Position numbers and translations under genes: made by a program | NCBI GenBank assembly: GCA_900759105.1 | Contig: CAAETY010000043.1 | Coordinates: 1-10,151, forward strand | Origin: Peptococcaceae bacterium | Lineage (GTDB): Bacteria > Bacillota > Peptococcia > Peptococcales > Peptococcaceae | Direction of reading: 5' to 3' | DNA: 10,151 bases | Shown here: positions 1-6,967 of the stretch, piece by piece | Layout of the letters: the number at the start of each line of letters is the position of its first letter | Position numbering within the stretch: position 1 is the first letter of the stretch | Notes under the pieces: generated by a model | Database searches by the model: none | The model's input: only the letters and a program-made list of their open reading frames with translations | Told to the model about the DNA's origin: nothing

Positions 1-7
1 ATGAGAT

Positions 8-14
8 CCTCCTT
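8..14 (-). promoter_or_regulatory. Strong Shine-Dalgarno at window edge (next gene likely starts here)
   Basis: Read on the minus strand, AAGGAGG lies at 14-8, followed by ATCTC and then AT at the very last two bases. If the next base outside the window is G, this is an ATG with 5-base spacing. An alternative ATG at 20-18 is open to the edge but has no such site in front. The site suggests that another minus-strand gene begins directly downstream of the truncated kinase, within 75 bases of its stop. In Agr-type loci such a neighbour could be a peptide or AgrB-like gene, but nothing in the window shows this. Confidence 0.5.
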
Positions 15-73
15 CAGCATGTTTCTATTGTACCATGCTTATGTGTATTTGGAATTTCTCATTTTGGCTTGTA

Positions 74-1135
74 CTATTTATATTCTAGCACCACACAGGC
101 TTCAATCGCATTATCTAACGCATTACCAAAAATCACACACAAGTCCATCGGCGCAACCAATAATTGCATTGGAATTTGCACTTTCATATTAAAGGAAATA
201 TCCTTACTTTCTGCCAAGGTCTTTTTTGAACTCAGCAACGTATCCAACGCACTATTTCCCGTGTCAATCAGCGGAATCATTTTTTCAAAGGACTGCGTCA
301 ATATTGCCAGATATTCTTGCCCCTCCCGGACATTCCCACTATCCAAAAAATTTTTCAACATCAATAGTTGATTACTTAAATCATGCTTGAACCTTCTTAC
401 TTCTTGATGCTTGGCCATTATTTCTTCTAAATGTTCAACCTGCGTTTTCAATTGTTTTTTTACTTGCTGTTGCTTATACAAATTTTCACTTTGCATTGCC
501 AAGCGTTCGTATAAATAAATTGTAAAAAACACACTAAAAAAGACGCCGATTGCACCTACTACTGCCAATGCATTAAATTGGAGATGCGCTATTTCTCCAC
601 ACATCCAAAAAAGCAAAAAGCAAACATAAATAGCTACTACAAAAAGAATTATATGCCATAGCCAAAAAACAATATCGCTATCATAATATAACTGATGTTT
701 TCTTCTTATTCGCAGCGCATCACATACAGCCAATCCGGTGGCCATCGCAACAATGATACGTAGTAACTGGTAGGTGGAAATTACCTCTATTTGATGTAAC
801 GAAAGATCAAATACCAGCATCATCAAGAATTGCACAATAACGTTAACAGTAAGTAAAACAACAAACGCTAGGGATGCTACGAGCAATCGTTGAAGCATCG
901 TTCCCTGATATAAGATAAATGATACTGCCACCATTATTATCAATGTGCATACGAAAACCTGCCAATCATGCAAAAACAAATGACGGAACACGTAATCACA
1001 TATAAATACAACGAGCATTCCCTCTACTAAATTATTGAAAGCTGTCGTCATTTTTCGCTTCAAATAAGCCTCATACAACCAAAAATACATCAACGATTCA
1101 CAAAAAGCCTCCACAACCATTAAACCTTTAATCAC
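74..1135 (-). CDS. AgrC-type GHKL sensor histidine kinase, C-terminally truncated
   Basis: Membrane sensor kinase of the AgrC/HPK10 type, the expected phosphodonor of the LytTR regulator encoded just upstream. The first ~215 residues hold about six hydrophobic segments. A charged coiled-coil stretch follows, then the H-box RRFKHDLSNQ with phospho-acceptor His251. The N-box FGNALDNAIEAC (Asn338, Asn342) lies at the extreme C-terminus. Family members run to about 420-450 residues; this frame stops at 353, so the D/G boxes that complete the ATP site are missing. The +1 frame from about base 84 stays open for 19 codons (including EKFQIHISMVQ, which resembles the expected next strand) and then stops at 27-25. 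A frameshift followed by decay is likely, so this may be a pseudogene. The start is GTG at 1135, sharing its first base with the regulator's TAG stop; AAAGGAG lies about 12 bases upstream. An ATG at 1120 is an alternative start. Confidence 0.8.
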   Translation of the reverse strand: MIKGLMVVEAFCESLMYFWLYEAYLKRKMTTAFNNLVEGMLVVFICDYVFRHLFLHDWQVFVCTLIIMVAVSFILYQGTMLQRLLVASLAFVVLLTVNVIVQFLMMLVFDLSLHQIEVISTYQLLRIIVAMATGLAVCDALRIRRKHQLYYDSDIVFWLWHIILFVVAIYVCFLLFWMCGEIAHLQFNALAVVGAIGVFFSVFFTIYLYERLAMQSENLYKQQQVKKQLKTQVEHLEEIMAKHQEVRRFKHDLSNQLLMLKNFLDSGNVREGQEYLAILTQSFEKMIPLIDTGNSALDTLLSSKKTLAESKDISFNMKVQIPMQLLVAPMDLCVIFGNALDNAIEACVVLEYK

Positions 1136-1839
1136 TAAAGAACCATTCTCCTTTCTTCATAGCGTGCTATCATCATCATAAGATTTTTCTTATAAGCACG
1201 CCCCACGGGAACTGAAAATTCACACCCTCGCAAGGTTATTTGATTATCTTTTATGCATTTAACATAGCGTAAATTGACTATAAAGGATTTGTGCACACGT
1301 GTAAATTGATTGGTTGGTAATTCCTCCTCTAATTCGCTCAAGGATTTGCGCACCGTATAATTACCATCCATCGTCACCAACAACAGTTGGTGCTTCATAC
1401 TTTCCGCATAGAGAATATCATCTGTATACAAACGTACAACTGTTTTTTGATCTATCACCATGATGGTTTGACGAACGCCACAAGCTTTCTTTTGAAGACT
1501 CTGCACTGCCTCATCTAAATCCTCTACCCGCACCGGCTTTAACAAAAAACGAAACGGAGAACATTTAAAGCTCTCCTGCATATATTTGGAATGACTTGTT
1601 ACAAAGATAATCGGTACCCATTCATCATACGCACGAATGGCATTTGCTAAATCAATCCCATCCATCCCTGGCATCTCCATATCCAAAAAAAGAGCATCGT
1701 AGCCAAGCTCCTTATCCTCATAGTGCCGCAATAAATGCTTGCCATCGGTGTAAATATCCGCCTCTATCTCATACTCCGCCAAGGCCTGCGCCAATGCTTC
1801 ACATATATGACGCTCATCATCACAAAGTGCCACACGCAT
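1135..1839 (-). CDS. LytTR-family response regulator (AgrA-like)
   Basis: Cytoplasmic DNA-binding response regulator. The N-terminal receiver domain (about 1-120) shows the acidic pair Asp7-Asp8, phospho-acceptor Asp53 in LFLDMEMPGMDG, the Thr/Ser switch at 81-82 (FVTSHS) and Lys101 in LLKPV. The C-terminal LytTR domain (about 126-230) has the family pattern, including DDILYAES, FTRVHKSFIVNL and VPVGRAYKKNL. The length of 234 residues is normal and the gene looks intact. The ATG start is set by AAGGAGG eight bases upstream. The stop overlaps the kinase start by one base, so the pair is translationally coupled. By family knowledge it would bind short direct repeats upstream of target promoters after phosphorylation by a peptide-sensing kinase. 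Its target is not evident here. The intact regulator beside a truncated kinase is odd. Confidence 0.93.
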   Translation of the reverse strand: MRVALCDDERHICEALAQALAEYEIEADIYTDGKHLLRHYEDKELGYDALFLDMEMPGMDGIDLANAIRAYDEWVPIIFVTSHSKYMQESFKCSPFRFLLKPVRVEDLDEAVQSLQKKACGVRQTIMVIDQKTVVRLYTDDILYAESMKHQLLLVTMDGNYTVRKSLSELEEELPTNQFTRVHKSFIVNLRYVKCIKDNQITLRGCEFSVPVGRAYKKNLMMMIARYEERRMVL

Positions 1840-1886
1840 GATATCAACCTCCTTACGAATATACTAATACCATCAGCAATAAAAAT

Positions 1887-1920
1887 AAGAATAAAATCTT
1901 AAAACTAAGATTTTATTCTT
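1887..1920 (-). terminator. Perfect AT-rich inverted repeat (terminator or attenuator)
   Basis: A perfect 15-bp inverted repeat (1887-1901 and 1906-1920) with a 4-base loop lies between the small membrane-protein gene and the response regulator. On the minus strand it is followed by ATTTTTATT. It could end the small gene's transcript, attenuate read-through into the regulator, or serve as a protein binding site. The stem has almost no G:C pairs, so it would be weak as a classical intrinsic terminator. No convincing separate promoter for the regulator was found between the hairpin and its start. Confidence 0.5.
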
Positions 1921-1956
1921 GAAAGCTTTAGTGTCATGCAGTATTTACTCTCGAGA

Positions 1957-2178
1957 TTAACTCCCATCTTCATTCTTTCCCACGATTCTATTGGTATTTT
2001 CATTAACTTGACGCAATTCTTTTTCTATACGCTCCAACTGTTTCGATAATTTTTCAATATTACGTCTTTCTTCCTTACGATTACCAATGATAAGAAATGG
2101 AATAGAAAAATATACAACCATAATTATGATAGAAAGCACTAGCCCAATTTCAATATTTGTCGTTACCATTTTAATCAC
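1957..2178 (-). CDS. Small single-pass membrane protein with coiled-coil tail, unknown function
   Basis: A 73-residue protein that I cannot assign to a named family. An N-terminal transmembrane segment (about residues 10-31, IGLVLSIIIMVVYFSIPFLI) is followed by a basic turn NRKEERR. A heptad-like helix rich in Lys, Glu and Leu (about 36-65) then makes a likely cytoplasmic coiled coil. The layout resembles small DUF4083-like Firmicute proteins, but that is shape only. The listed start is GTG at 2178; ATG at 2169 is in frame and equally possible, and neither has a strong Shine-Dalgarno, only purine-rich AAAGAAAAG. A good promoter lies upstream, and the next gene in the same direction is the LytTR regulator, 117 bases on across a hairpin. 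It may be an accessory of that system; this is inference from position. Confidence 0.65.
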   Translation of the reverse strand: MIKMVTTNIEIGLVLSIIIMVVYFSIPFLIIGNRKEERRNIEKLSKQLERIEKELRQVNENTNRIVGKNEDGS

Positions 2179-2199
2179 ACGCTTTTCTTTATATTCAGA

Positions 2200-2228
2200 A
2201 TTATAACTCTATTCTTTCTTTATTGCAA
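2200..2228 (-). promoter_or_regulatory. Sigma-A-type promoter for the small membrane-protein gene
   Basis: On the minus strand, TTGCAA (2228-2223) and TATAAT (2205-2200) are separated by exactly 17 bases. The predicted start of transcription, near 2193, leaves a short leader before the GTG/ATG of the small gene. The -10 is perfect and the -35 matches four of six. Confidence 0.6.
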
Positions 2229-2266
2229 TGGTTTCTTGTCATAAACTACATTCTCACGACACAAAC

Positions 2267-2294
2267 AACACCCTTTTTTGTAACAAAGAGTGTT
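2267..2294. repeat. Imperfect inverted repeat in the typA/small-gene interval
   Basis: Arms AACACCCTTT (2267-2276) and AAAGAGTGTT (2285-2294) surround an 8-base loop. The single mismatch becomes a G:U pair in a minus-strand transcript. The right arm runs into the 8-base palindrome TGTTAACA (2291-2298). No T-run follows on either strand, so it is not a typical terminator. It sits about 40-70 bases upstream of the -35 of the small membrane-protein gene and could be an operator. The rest of the 2179-2357 interval holds only the promoter and no gene that I can see. Confidence 0.35.
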
Positions 2295-2357
2295 AACATT
2301 ATGATAGGGTTATGAGGCGGACAGCAGATTTTATTTCTAATCAGCTTGCTGGTACTC

Positions 2358-2397
2358 AACAAAAAACGCTGCTCTCCGCGAGGAAAGCAGCGTTTGC
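2358..2397 (-). terminator. Rho-independent terminator of typA
   Basis: Read on the minus strand, a 14-base stem (AAACGCTGCTTTCC paired with GGAGAGCAGCGTTT, one G:U pair) with a 4-base loop TCGC is followed by a run of T. It starts about 12 bases beyond the typA stop codon, the expected position for the terminator of the typA transcript. Confidence 0.9.
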
Positions 2398-2407
2398 TTT
2401 ATTACAA

Positions 2408-4246
2408 TTAGCCTTCTTGTTGACGGCTGAGTTTTTTGTTTTTGTTGTATTTTGCACGGTCATCGGCTTTGAGGAAGCGTTTACGCAGACGCAAAGCTGC
2501 CGGTGTTACTTCGAGGTATTCGTCTTCGTTCAAGAACGCAATGCATTGTTCCATAGACATTTCACGTGGGCTCTTGAGCTGGATCGCATCGTCTTTCCCG
2601 GCGGAACGGGTATTGGTGAGCTTTTTGCCTTTGCAGACGTTAACCGCAATGTCTTGATCACGGTTGGATTCACCAATAATCATGCCTTCGTACACATCTA
2701 CACCTGCACCGACAAAGAGGGTACCACGGTCTTCTGCCGCAGAAAGCCCATATGCACTGGATGTCCCGGTTTCAAATACAATTAATGCACCGGTACGACG
2801 GCCTTCAATGTAGCCACTGTATGGGCGATATTCTTCGAAGGTGGCATTCATAATGCCGTAGCCACGGGTATCGGTAAGGAATTGGGTACGGAAGCCGACC
2901 AAGCCACGGGATGGAATGAGATATTCCAAGCGTACTTCGCCGTTACGGTTTTGCATGTTGCGCATTTCGCCTTTGCGAGCGCTCATTTTTTCCATAACTG
3001 CACCCATGTATTCTTCCGGTACGTCCAAGGTAACATATTCATAAGGTTCCATTTTGATGCCATTTTCTTCACGGATAATAACTTGTGGGCTGGATACTTG
3101 GAATTCCAAGCCTTCGCGGCGCATTTTTTCAATCAAGATGGAAAGGTGCAATTCACCACGCCCGGCTACACGGAACATATCGGCGCTGTCGGTTTCGTAA
3201 ACGTGAAGGGCGATATCGCTTTCGGCTTCTTTTTGCAAGCGCGCAAGGAGCTTACGGCTGGTGATTGGTTCACCGTCTTTACCGGCAAATGGAGAGTTGT
3301 TGATGAGGAACATCATTTCCAAGGTTGGTTCTTCAATGCTAATAAATGGCATTGGGTCAAGCTGGTTTTGTGCACAGATGGTTTCTCCAACGTTGATTTC
3401 ACCCAAACCGGAAATAGCAACGATTTCACCAACGCCGGCTTCTTCGATGTCTACATGCTTCAATCCTTTGAAGCCAAAAAGCTTGGTTACGCGTACATTG
3501 CGCACTTTTCCTTCACGGTTCATGATAGAAACCATATCGTTGGTATGAATCACACCTCGGTTGATGGTTGCAATTGCGATTTTACCAACAAAGTCGCTAT
3601 AATCCATCAATGTGATTTGTGCTTGAAGTGCACCGGCATTGTCACCCTTTGGAGCCGGAATGTATTTTAGGATGGCGTCAAGCAGAGGGTGAAGGGTATC
3701 ACCGAGATGATCCGGGTCATCGCTACTCATCCCTTTTACACCACTGGCGTAGAGCACTGGGAAGTCCAATTGGTCTTCGGACGCATCGAGATCGATAAAG
3801 AGGTCGATAACTTCGTCAACAACTTCACTTGGACGTGCTGCAGGCTTATCCATTTTGTTGATAACAACAATTGGGGTTAAGTGTGCCGCCAATGCTTTTT
3901 TGAGTACAAAGCGGGTTTGTGGCATGCAGCCTTCGTAAGCGTCTACAACCAAGAGTACCCCGTCTACCATTTTCATGATACGTTCTACTTCGCCGCCAAA
4001 GTCAGCGTGCCCTGGGGTATCGACAATATTGATACGATGGCCTTCGTAATCAATAGAGGTGTTTTTCGCAAGAATGGTAATGCCTTTTTCTCTTTCGAGG
4101 TCATTGGAATCCATGACGCGTTCTGCAACCTGTTCATTGGCGCGGAAGGTACCACTCTGGCGCAGCATCTGGTCAACGAGGGTTGTTTTACCATGGTCAA
4201 CGTGCGCAATAATAGCAATATTGCGGATTTTCGATTGGTCTAACAT
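2408..4246 (-). CDS. typA: Ribosome-associated translational GTPase TypA/BipA
   Basis: EF-G-like GTPase that binds the 70S ribosome and supports large-subunit assembly and growth under stress or low temperature (family knowledge). All G motifs are visible: G1 AHVDHGKTT (14-22), the switch I region LEREKGITI (50-58), G3 DTPGHADF (76-83), G4 NKMD (130-133) and G5 near YASGVKG. EF-G domain III and V-like segments follow (GRGELHLSIL, LVGFRTQFLTDTRG), then the TypA-specific C-terminal domain ending in a basic tail. The length of 612 residues is normal and no frame problem is seen. The ATG start has AGGAGG five bases upstream. It lies downstream of rpmF on the same strand, 90 bases away and across a hairpin, so it may be transcribed by read-through or from its own promoter; no clear one was found. 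Long open frames on the opposite strand are shadows. Confidence 0.98.
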   Translation of the reverse strand: MLDQSKIRNIAIIAHVDHGKTTLVDQMLRQSGTFRANEQVAERVMDSNDLEREKGITILAKNTSIDYEGHRINIVDTPGHADFGGEVERIMKMVDGVLLVVDAYEGCMPQTRFVLKKALAAHLTPIVVINKMDKPAARPSEVVDEVIDLFIDLDASEDQLDFPVLYASGVKGMSSDDPDHLGDTLHPLLDAILKYIPAPKGDNAGALQAQITLMDYSDFVGKIAIATINRGVIHTNDMVSIMNREGKVRNVRVTKLFGFKGLKHVDIEEAGVGEIVAISGLGEINVGETICAQNQLDPMPFISIEEPTLEMMFLINNSPFAGKDGEPITSRKLLARLQKEAESDIALHVYETDSADMFRVAGRGELHLSILIEKMRREGLEFQVSSPQVIIREENGIKMEPYEYVTLDVPEEYMGAVMEKMSARKGEMRNMQNRNGEVRLEYLIPSRGLVGFRTQFLTDTRGYGIMNATFEEYRPYSGYIEGRRTGALIVFETGTSSAYGLSAAEDRGTLFVGAGVDVYEGMIIGESNRDQDIAVNVCKGKKLTNTRSAGKDDAIQLKSPREMSMEQCIAFLNEDEYLEVTPAALRLRKRFLKADDRAKYNKNKKLSRQQEG

Positions 4247-4280
4247 CGTTTCCTCCTAAAATAGCTGAACATTGAAAAAA

Positions 4281-4326
4281 GTCCTATAAAATAAGACAAC
4301 CGGTCAAGACATTCCTTGACCGGTCG
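4281..4326 (-). terminator. Hairpin terminator or attenuator between rpmF and typA
   Basis: A perfect 10-bp stem ACCGGTCAAG/CTTGACCGGT (4299-4308, 4315-4324) with a 6-base loop. In the minus-strand direction it is followed by the interrupted T-rich tract TGTCTTATTTTAT. It begins about a dozen bases after the rpmF stop. The imperfect T-tract suggests partial termination, which would lower typA expression relative to rpmF. Confidence 0.7.
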
Positions 4327-4336
4327 CTCGTATATA

Positions 4337-4540
4337 TTAGTTTTCTGCGGTAACAGCAGCTTCTGCCTTGGTACCAACTTTACGGCCATCATAGTAACCG
4401 CAAGAAGGGCACACATGGTGTGGAAGCTTTGGTTCGTGGCAGTTAGGGCAGGTCATAGACTGAACGGAGTCGAGCTTGGACCATGCGCTACGTTTTCTGT
4501 GAGTTCTAGATTTGCCTCGCTTGCTTTTTTGTAATCCCAT
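4337..4540 (-). CDS. rpmF: 50S ribosomal protein L32
   Basis: Small basic large-subunit protein of the bL32 family. The N-terminus is rich in Lys and Arg with the family pattern SKSRTHRKRSAW (residues about 9-20). A zinc ribbon follows, formed by Cys31-Cys34 and Cys44-Cys47 (CPNC and CPSCG), so this is the zinc-binding form. The length of 67 residues is slightly above the usual 57-60 because of an Ala/Glu-rich C-terminal tail. The ATG has GGGGGAGG six bases upstream. It starts 17 bases after yceD, the widespread yceD-rpmF pairing. The N-terminal MGLQKSKRGKS is a mild variant of the common MAVPKRKTSKS. Confidence 0.97.
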   Translation of the reverse strand: MGLQKSKRGKSRTHRKRSAWSKLDSVQSMTCPNCHEPKLPHHVCPSCGYYDGRKVGTKAEAAVTAEN

Positions 4541-4557
4541 CTATTACACCTCCCCCA

Positions 4558-5091
4558 TCATTCATCCTTGAGCTGCATCAATGCAGCCCAACGAGGATCT
4601 ATTTCTGTATTTTCACAATTACAAGGGCCATCGTTAAGATTCGCGCCACACTGTGGACACAAGCCCTTACAATCAGGTCGACATAAATGTCGAAGTGGTA
4701 ACTGTGTTAGTATAGCATTTAGCACAAGATAATTCAAGTCCAAATGCACATCATCGTAAATCCAATTTTCGGATTCATACACTTCTCGATCGCCGCCATG
4801 TTCAGAGAGCACATCGACATCGTGCGCACTCATGAGTGTTTCGGAAATCTCAAAGTCCAATGTGTAAGATACAGGTGCCAGGCACATATCACAAACGGTA
4901 TCAAGCTTTGCTTGAATACGCGCCTGCATCTCTACCATGCGTTCCCCTCCGACAAAATTAGCTTCTACTGTCACAGAACCGTTTAAGCTCAATGCAGCAT
5001 CTAGACCGGCTAACACATCCGTTTTCAGGGATTCGTGTTGACGGCGTCCCGGATTTTGTCTGAGTGTGGATAAATCTACAATTAAAGCCAT
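4558..5091 (-). CDS. YceD/DUF177 family protein
   Basis: Member of the YceD (DUF177) family, encoded next to rpmF in most bacteria and linked by family knowledge to 23S rRNA accumulation and ribosome assembly. The 177-residue length is normal. The N-terminal half shows the family patterns GSVTVEANFVG and LDTVCDMCLAPV, the latter with a CxxC pair. The C-terminus carries a cysteine cluster (Cys137, 141, 145, 148, 157, 159; CRPDCKGLCPQCG and CNC) and ends in the family signature DPRWAALMQL. The cysteines suggest metal binding, which is common in Firmicute members. The ATG start has AAGGAGAG four bases upstream. It is the first gene of the yceD-rpmF operon, driven by the promoter at 5130-5158. 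The usual following genes plsX/fapR are absent; typA follows instead. Confidence 0.93.
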   Translation of the reverse strand: MALIVDLSTLRQNPGRRQHESLKTDVLAGLDAALSLNGSVTVEANFVGGERMVEMQARIQAKLDTVCDMCLAPVSYTLDFEISETLMSAHDVDVLSEHGGDREVYESENWIYDDVHLDLNYLVLNAILTQLPLRHLCRPDCKGLCPQCGANLNDGPCNCENTEIDPRWAALMQLKDE

Positions 5092-5129
5092 TTATCTCTC
5101 CTTGTGCATTAAACACTCTAACCCGTATA

Positions 5130-5158
5130 ATTATAATTGCAGTTCATTTGATTGTCAA
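5130..5158 (-). promoter_or_regulatory. Consensus sigma-A promoter of the yceD-rpmF operon
   Basis: On the minus strand a perfect TTGACA (5158-5153), 17-base spacer and perfect TATAAT (5135-5130) stand upstream of yceD. The expected transcript start near 5123 gives a leader of about 30 bases. The full match fits a strongly expressed ribosomal-protein operon. Confidence 0.85.
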
Positions 5159-5208
5159 GAATGGTTTTTTTATTTTCCAATTATTTCCCATTCATTTTTG
5201 GCGCATCG

Positions 5209-5238
5209 TTGTACGTATTGCAAGTAATAAGATATACT
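5209..5238 (+). promoter_or_regulatory. Putative promoter of the first SLH/C39-like gene
   Basis: TTGTAC (5209-5214), an 18-base spacer and TATACT (5233-5238) lie about 40 bases before the start codon. Similar elements (TTGTAC followed nearby by TGCAA) occur before the second paralog. It is divergent from the yceD promoter; the two share the 189-base interval 5092-5280, which holds no other gene. Confidence 0.45.
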
Positions 5239-5266
5239 ACAAGAAATACCATTCCCCTATTTTTTC

Positions 5267-5273
5267 AAAGGAG
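5267..5273 (+). promoter_or_regulatory. Ribosome binding site fixing the start of the first SLH gene
   Basis: AAAGGAG seven bases before the ATG at 5281. The frame is open further upstream to an ATG near 5152, but that extension overlaps the putative promoter and would put about 43 extra residues in front of an obvious signal peptide. The ATG at 5281 is therefore preferred. Confidence 0.85.
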
Positions 5274-5280
5274 CCTACTC

Positions 5281-6879
5281 ATGAAACCACGCTATATTCG
5301 CCTCTGTGCAATCGTACTTTTCTGCACATCGGCCTTTAACGGACCCACCATCACTTTGGCTACAGAAAATACAGTTGTGACAGAAACTGCCACGCCTGCA
5401 GTTGACACCTCGTTATCAACTGACGGCACCACAGATATCCTTAGTGACAATACCGCAACGGTCACACCGGAATTACCGGCTCCACCCGAGGCGCAAATTC
5501 CATCAACTGAAGCGCCCGCCGTTGTGCCTTCGCTTCTTTCCGACCATGTTAAGTATATGGTTGGCTTTACTGATGGCACAATGCAGCCCAACAAGGTTCT
5601 TTCTCGTGCCGAAGCGGTTGCACTTATTTACCGTTTGCTTGCATCGCCTGAATCCGACAATGTTGCTGTATCTTTTCCCGATGGACGCGATAGCGATTGG
5701 TTTGCACAGCCTGTATACGCCTTGGCTCGATTGGGCATGCTAGAAAATGATAGTGTCTTCCGTCCACAGGATGCCATCACACGCGCTGAATTTGTGGCCA
5801 TACTTGTGCATCTTGCACCTGATGCGCCGGACAATGTTCAGTTTCCGGATGTGCCGGCGAACTACTGGGCGGCGCATTGTATTGGTCAGGCTGCGACCTT
5901 GGGCTGGGTGAGTGGTTTTCCCGATGGTTCTTTTGGCCCGGAGCGTACACTTTCTCGTGCGGAGGCCTGTGCTATTTTGAACCGTATTACCGGGCGTAGC
6001 GGTGACAGCACACGTGCAAAGGTTTTGCTGGGGCTCGGCCTTTATGAGGATGTCCATGCTACTCACTGGGCGGGTACCGCCATTTGTGAAGCGACTCTTC
6101 CACACACTGCAAGCGGCGCCATGACAAGTGAATCTTGGGATGGCCTTGACTACAACAGTTTGCACTTTACGCCGGGCGTGCACAACGTTTCCGGCACGCT
6201 CTACGCTGTGAATCGCAACGGTTCCCTTATTCGCAACGGCGCAATTGGTGCATATATGGCTGATATGGAAGGACGGCTCACCGCCGTACGTTCCGGCTAT
6301 CAATCCAACGTGCCATATATCAGTATGCTTGACGAACTTGGGGCCACGGTTGGCTGTGAACCGATTTCTTCTCTTATGGGGCTACGTGCCAAAGGATTTG
6401 CCACCAATATTGACCCACGCACCTTCCTTGCGAAGCTCCCGGCTTCCAATTCTAACCCTGAATATGGTTTTGTTGGCTCGCCATATCGTTCAGACGGACG
6501 ATACAGCTCCATCAACCCGCGCCCGCTTACCGTCTACTGCAACACCTATTGTGGTGGCTCAAGCGCTTGTGCCGACTTTAGCGGTGCTTCTATTGAAGCC
6601 GTACGGCAAGAGCTCCTTGCCGGAAATCTCATCATCGCTTACCAAACCTACTGGTGGCAACCAATACGCTATGGCAATTTTATCATTGACGGTCACTATA
6701 AACCGATGGTAGCCAATAACCATGTGCGTCTTATTGCAGGCTATGACCTAACCAAGGGCTACTACGTGAGCGACCCTTATAATCCCCAATGTCCCGGCAA
6801 ATCTTATCAATATTGGATTGATGCCACTACCTTTGACAAGCTCTGGAATCAACGCAAAATGGGTATGGTCGTTCGCTAA
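5281..6879 (+). CDS. Secreted SLH-domain protein with C39-like cysteine peptidase domain (paralog 1)
   Basis: Exported, probably cell-wall-bound peptidase-like protein of 532 residues. A signal peptide (1 to about 27, likely cut after TLA) is followed by a Thr/Pro/Ala-rich linker (28-88). The SLH region starts in mid-repeat: a half repeat (89 on, SRAEA), two full repeats starting FPDGRDSDW (132, TRAEF) and FPDVPANYW (188, SRAEA), and the first half of another (255, YEDVHATHWA). The three S/TRAE motifs are the residues that bind pyruvylated wall polymer in known SLH proteins. The C-terminal domain fits Peptidase_C39_2-like families: Cys359 in VGCEP, His481 in NNHVRL, Asp498 in SDPY. A Cys cluster (420, 424, 430) is shared with the paralog at 7539. 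Substrate unknown; it may cleave peptides or wall cross-links. The gene is monocistronic, with its own promoter and terminator. Confidence 0.88.
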   Translation: MKPRYIRLCAIVLFCTSAFNGPTITLATENTVVTETATPAVDTSLSTDGTTDILSDNTATVTPELPAPPEAQIPSTEAPAVVPSLLSDHVKYMVGFTDGTMQPNKVLSRAEAVALIYRLLASPESDNVAVSFPDGRDSDWFAQPVYALARLGMLENDSVFRPQDAITRAEFVAILVHLAPDAPDNVQFPDVPANYWAAHCIGQAATLGWVSGFPDGSFGPERTLSRAEACAILNRITGRSGDSTRAKVLLGLGLYEDVHATHWAGTAICEATLPHTASGAMTSESWDGLDYNSLHFTPGVHNVSGTLYAVNRNGSLIRNGAIGAYMADMEGRLTAVRSGYQSNVPYISMLDELGATVGCEPISSLMGLRAKGFATNIDPRTFLAKLPASNSNPEYGFVGSPYRSDGRYSSINPRPLTVYCNTYCGGSSACADFSGASIEAVRQELLAGNLIIAYQTYWWQPIRYGNFIIDGHYKPMVANNHVRLIAGYDLTKGYYVSDPYNPQCPGKSYQYWIDATTFDKLWNQRKMGMVVR

Positions 6880-6892
6880 ATTGATGACTTAC

Positions 6893-6943
6893 AAAAAGCG
6901 GTAGCTTCCCCACCATCGCAGTGGGAAGCTGCCGCTTCTTTTT
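6893..6943. terminator. Bidirectional terminator between convergent genes
   Basis: A long stem, AAGCGGTAGCTTCCC paired with GGGAAGCTGCCGCTT (one G:U pair), is flanked by AAAAA on the left and CTTCTTTTT on the right, so it can stop transcription from both sides. It lies between the first SLH gene (plus) and the 121-residue gene (minus), about 15-25 bases from each stop. Confidence 0.9.
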
Positions 6944-6967
6944 ATATCCCTTCCATGATTACCAAGC

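Noticed and set aside
2312..4243. Several long plus-strand open frames (up to 262 codons) opposite typA
   Set aside because: They lie fully antisense to a clearly recognisable, intact typA, lack ribosome binding sites and have no family-like features. They are shadows of the codon pattern of a conserved gene.
5152..5280. N-terminal extension of the first SLH protein to an upstream ATG
   Set aside because: No ribosome binding site precedes it. The strong AAAGGAG and the signal peptide start at 5281.
5740..6303. A 187-codon minus-strand frame opposite the first SLH gene
   Set aside because: It is antisense to the SLH repeats and peptidase linker, with no ribosome binding site and no coherent domain. 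The plus-strand protein is clearly real.
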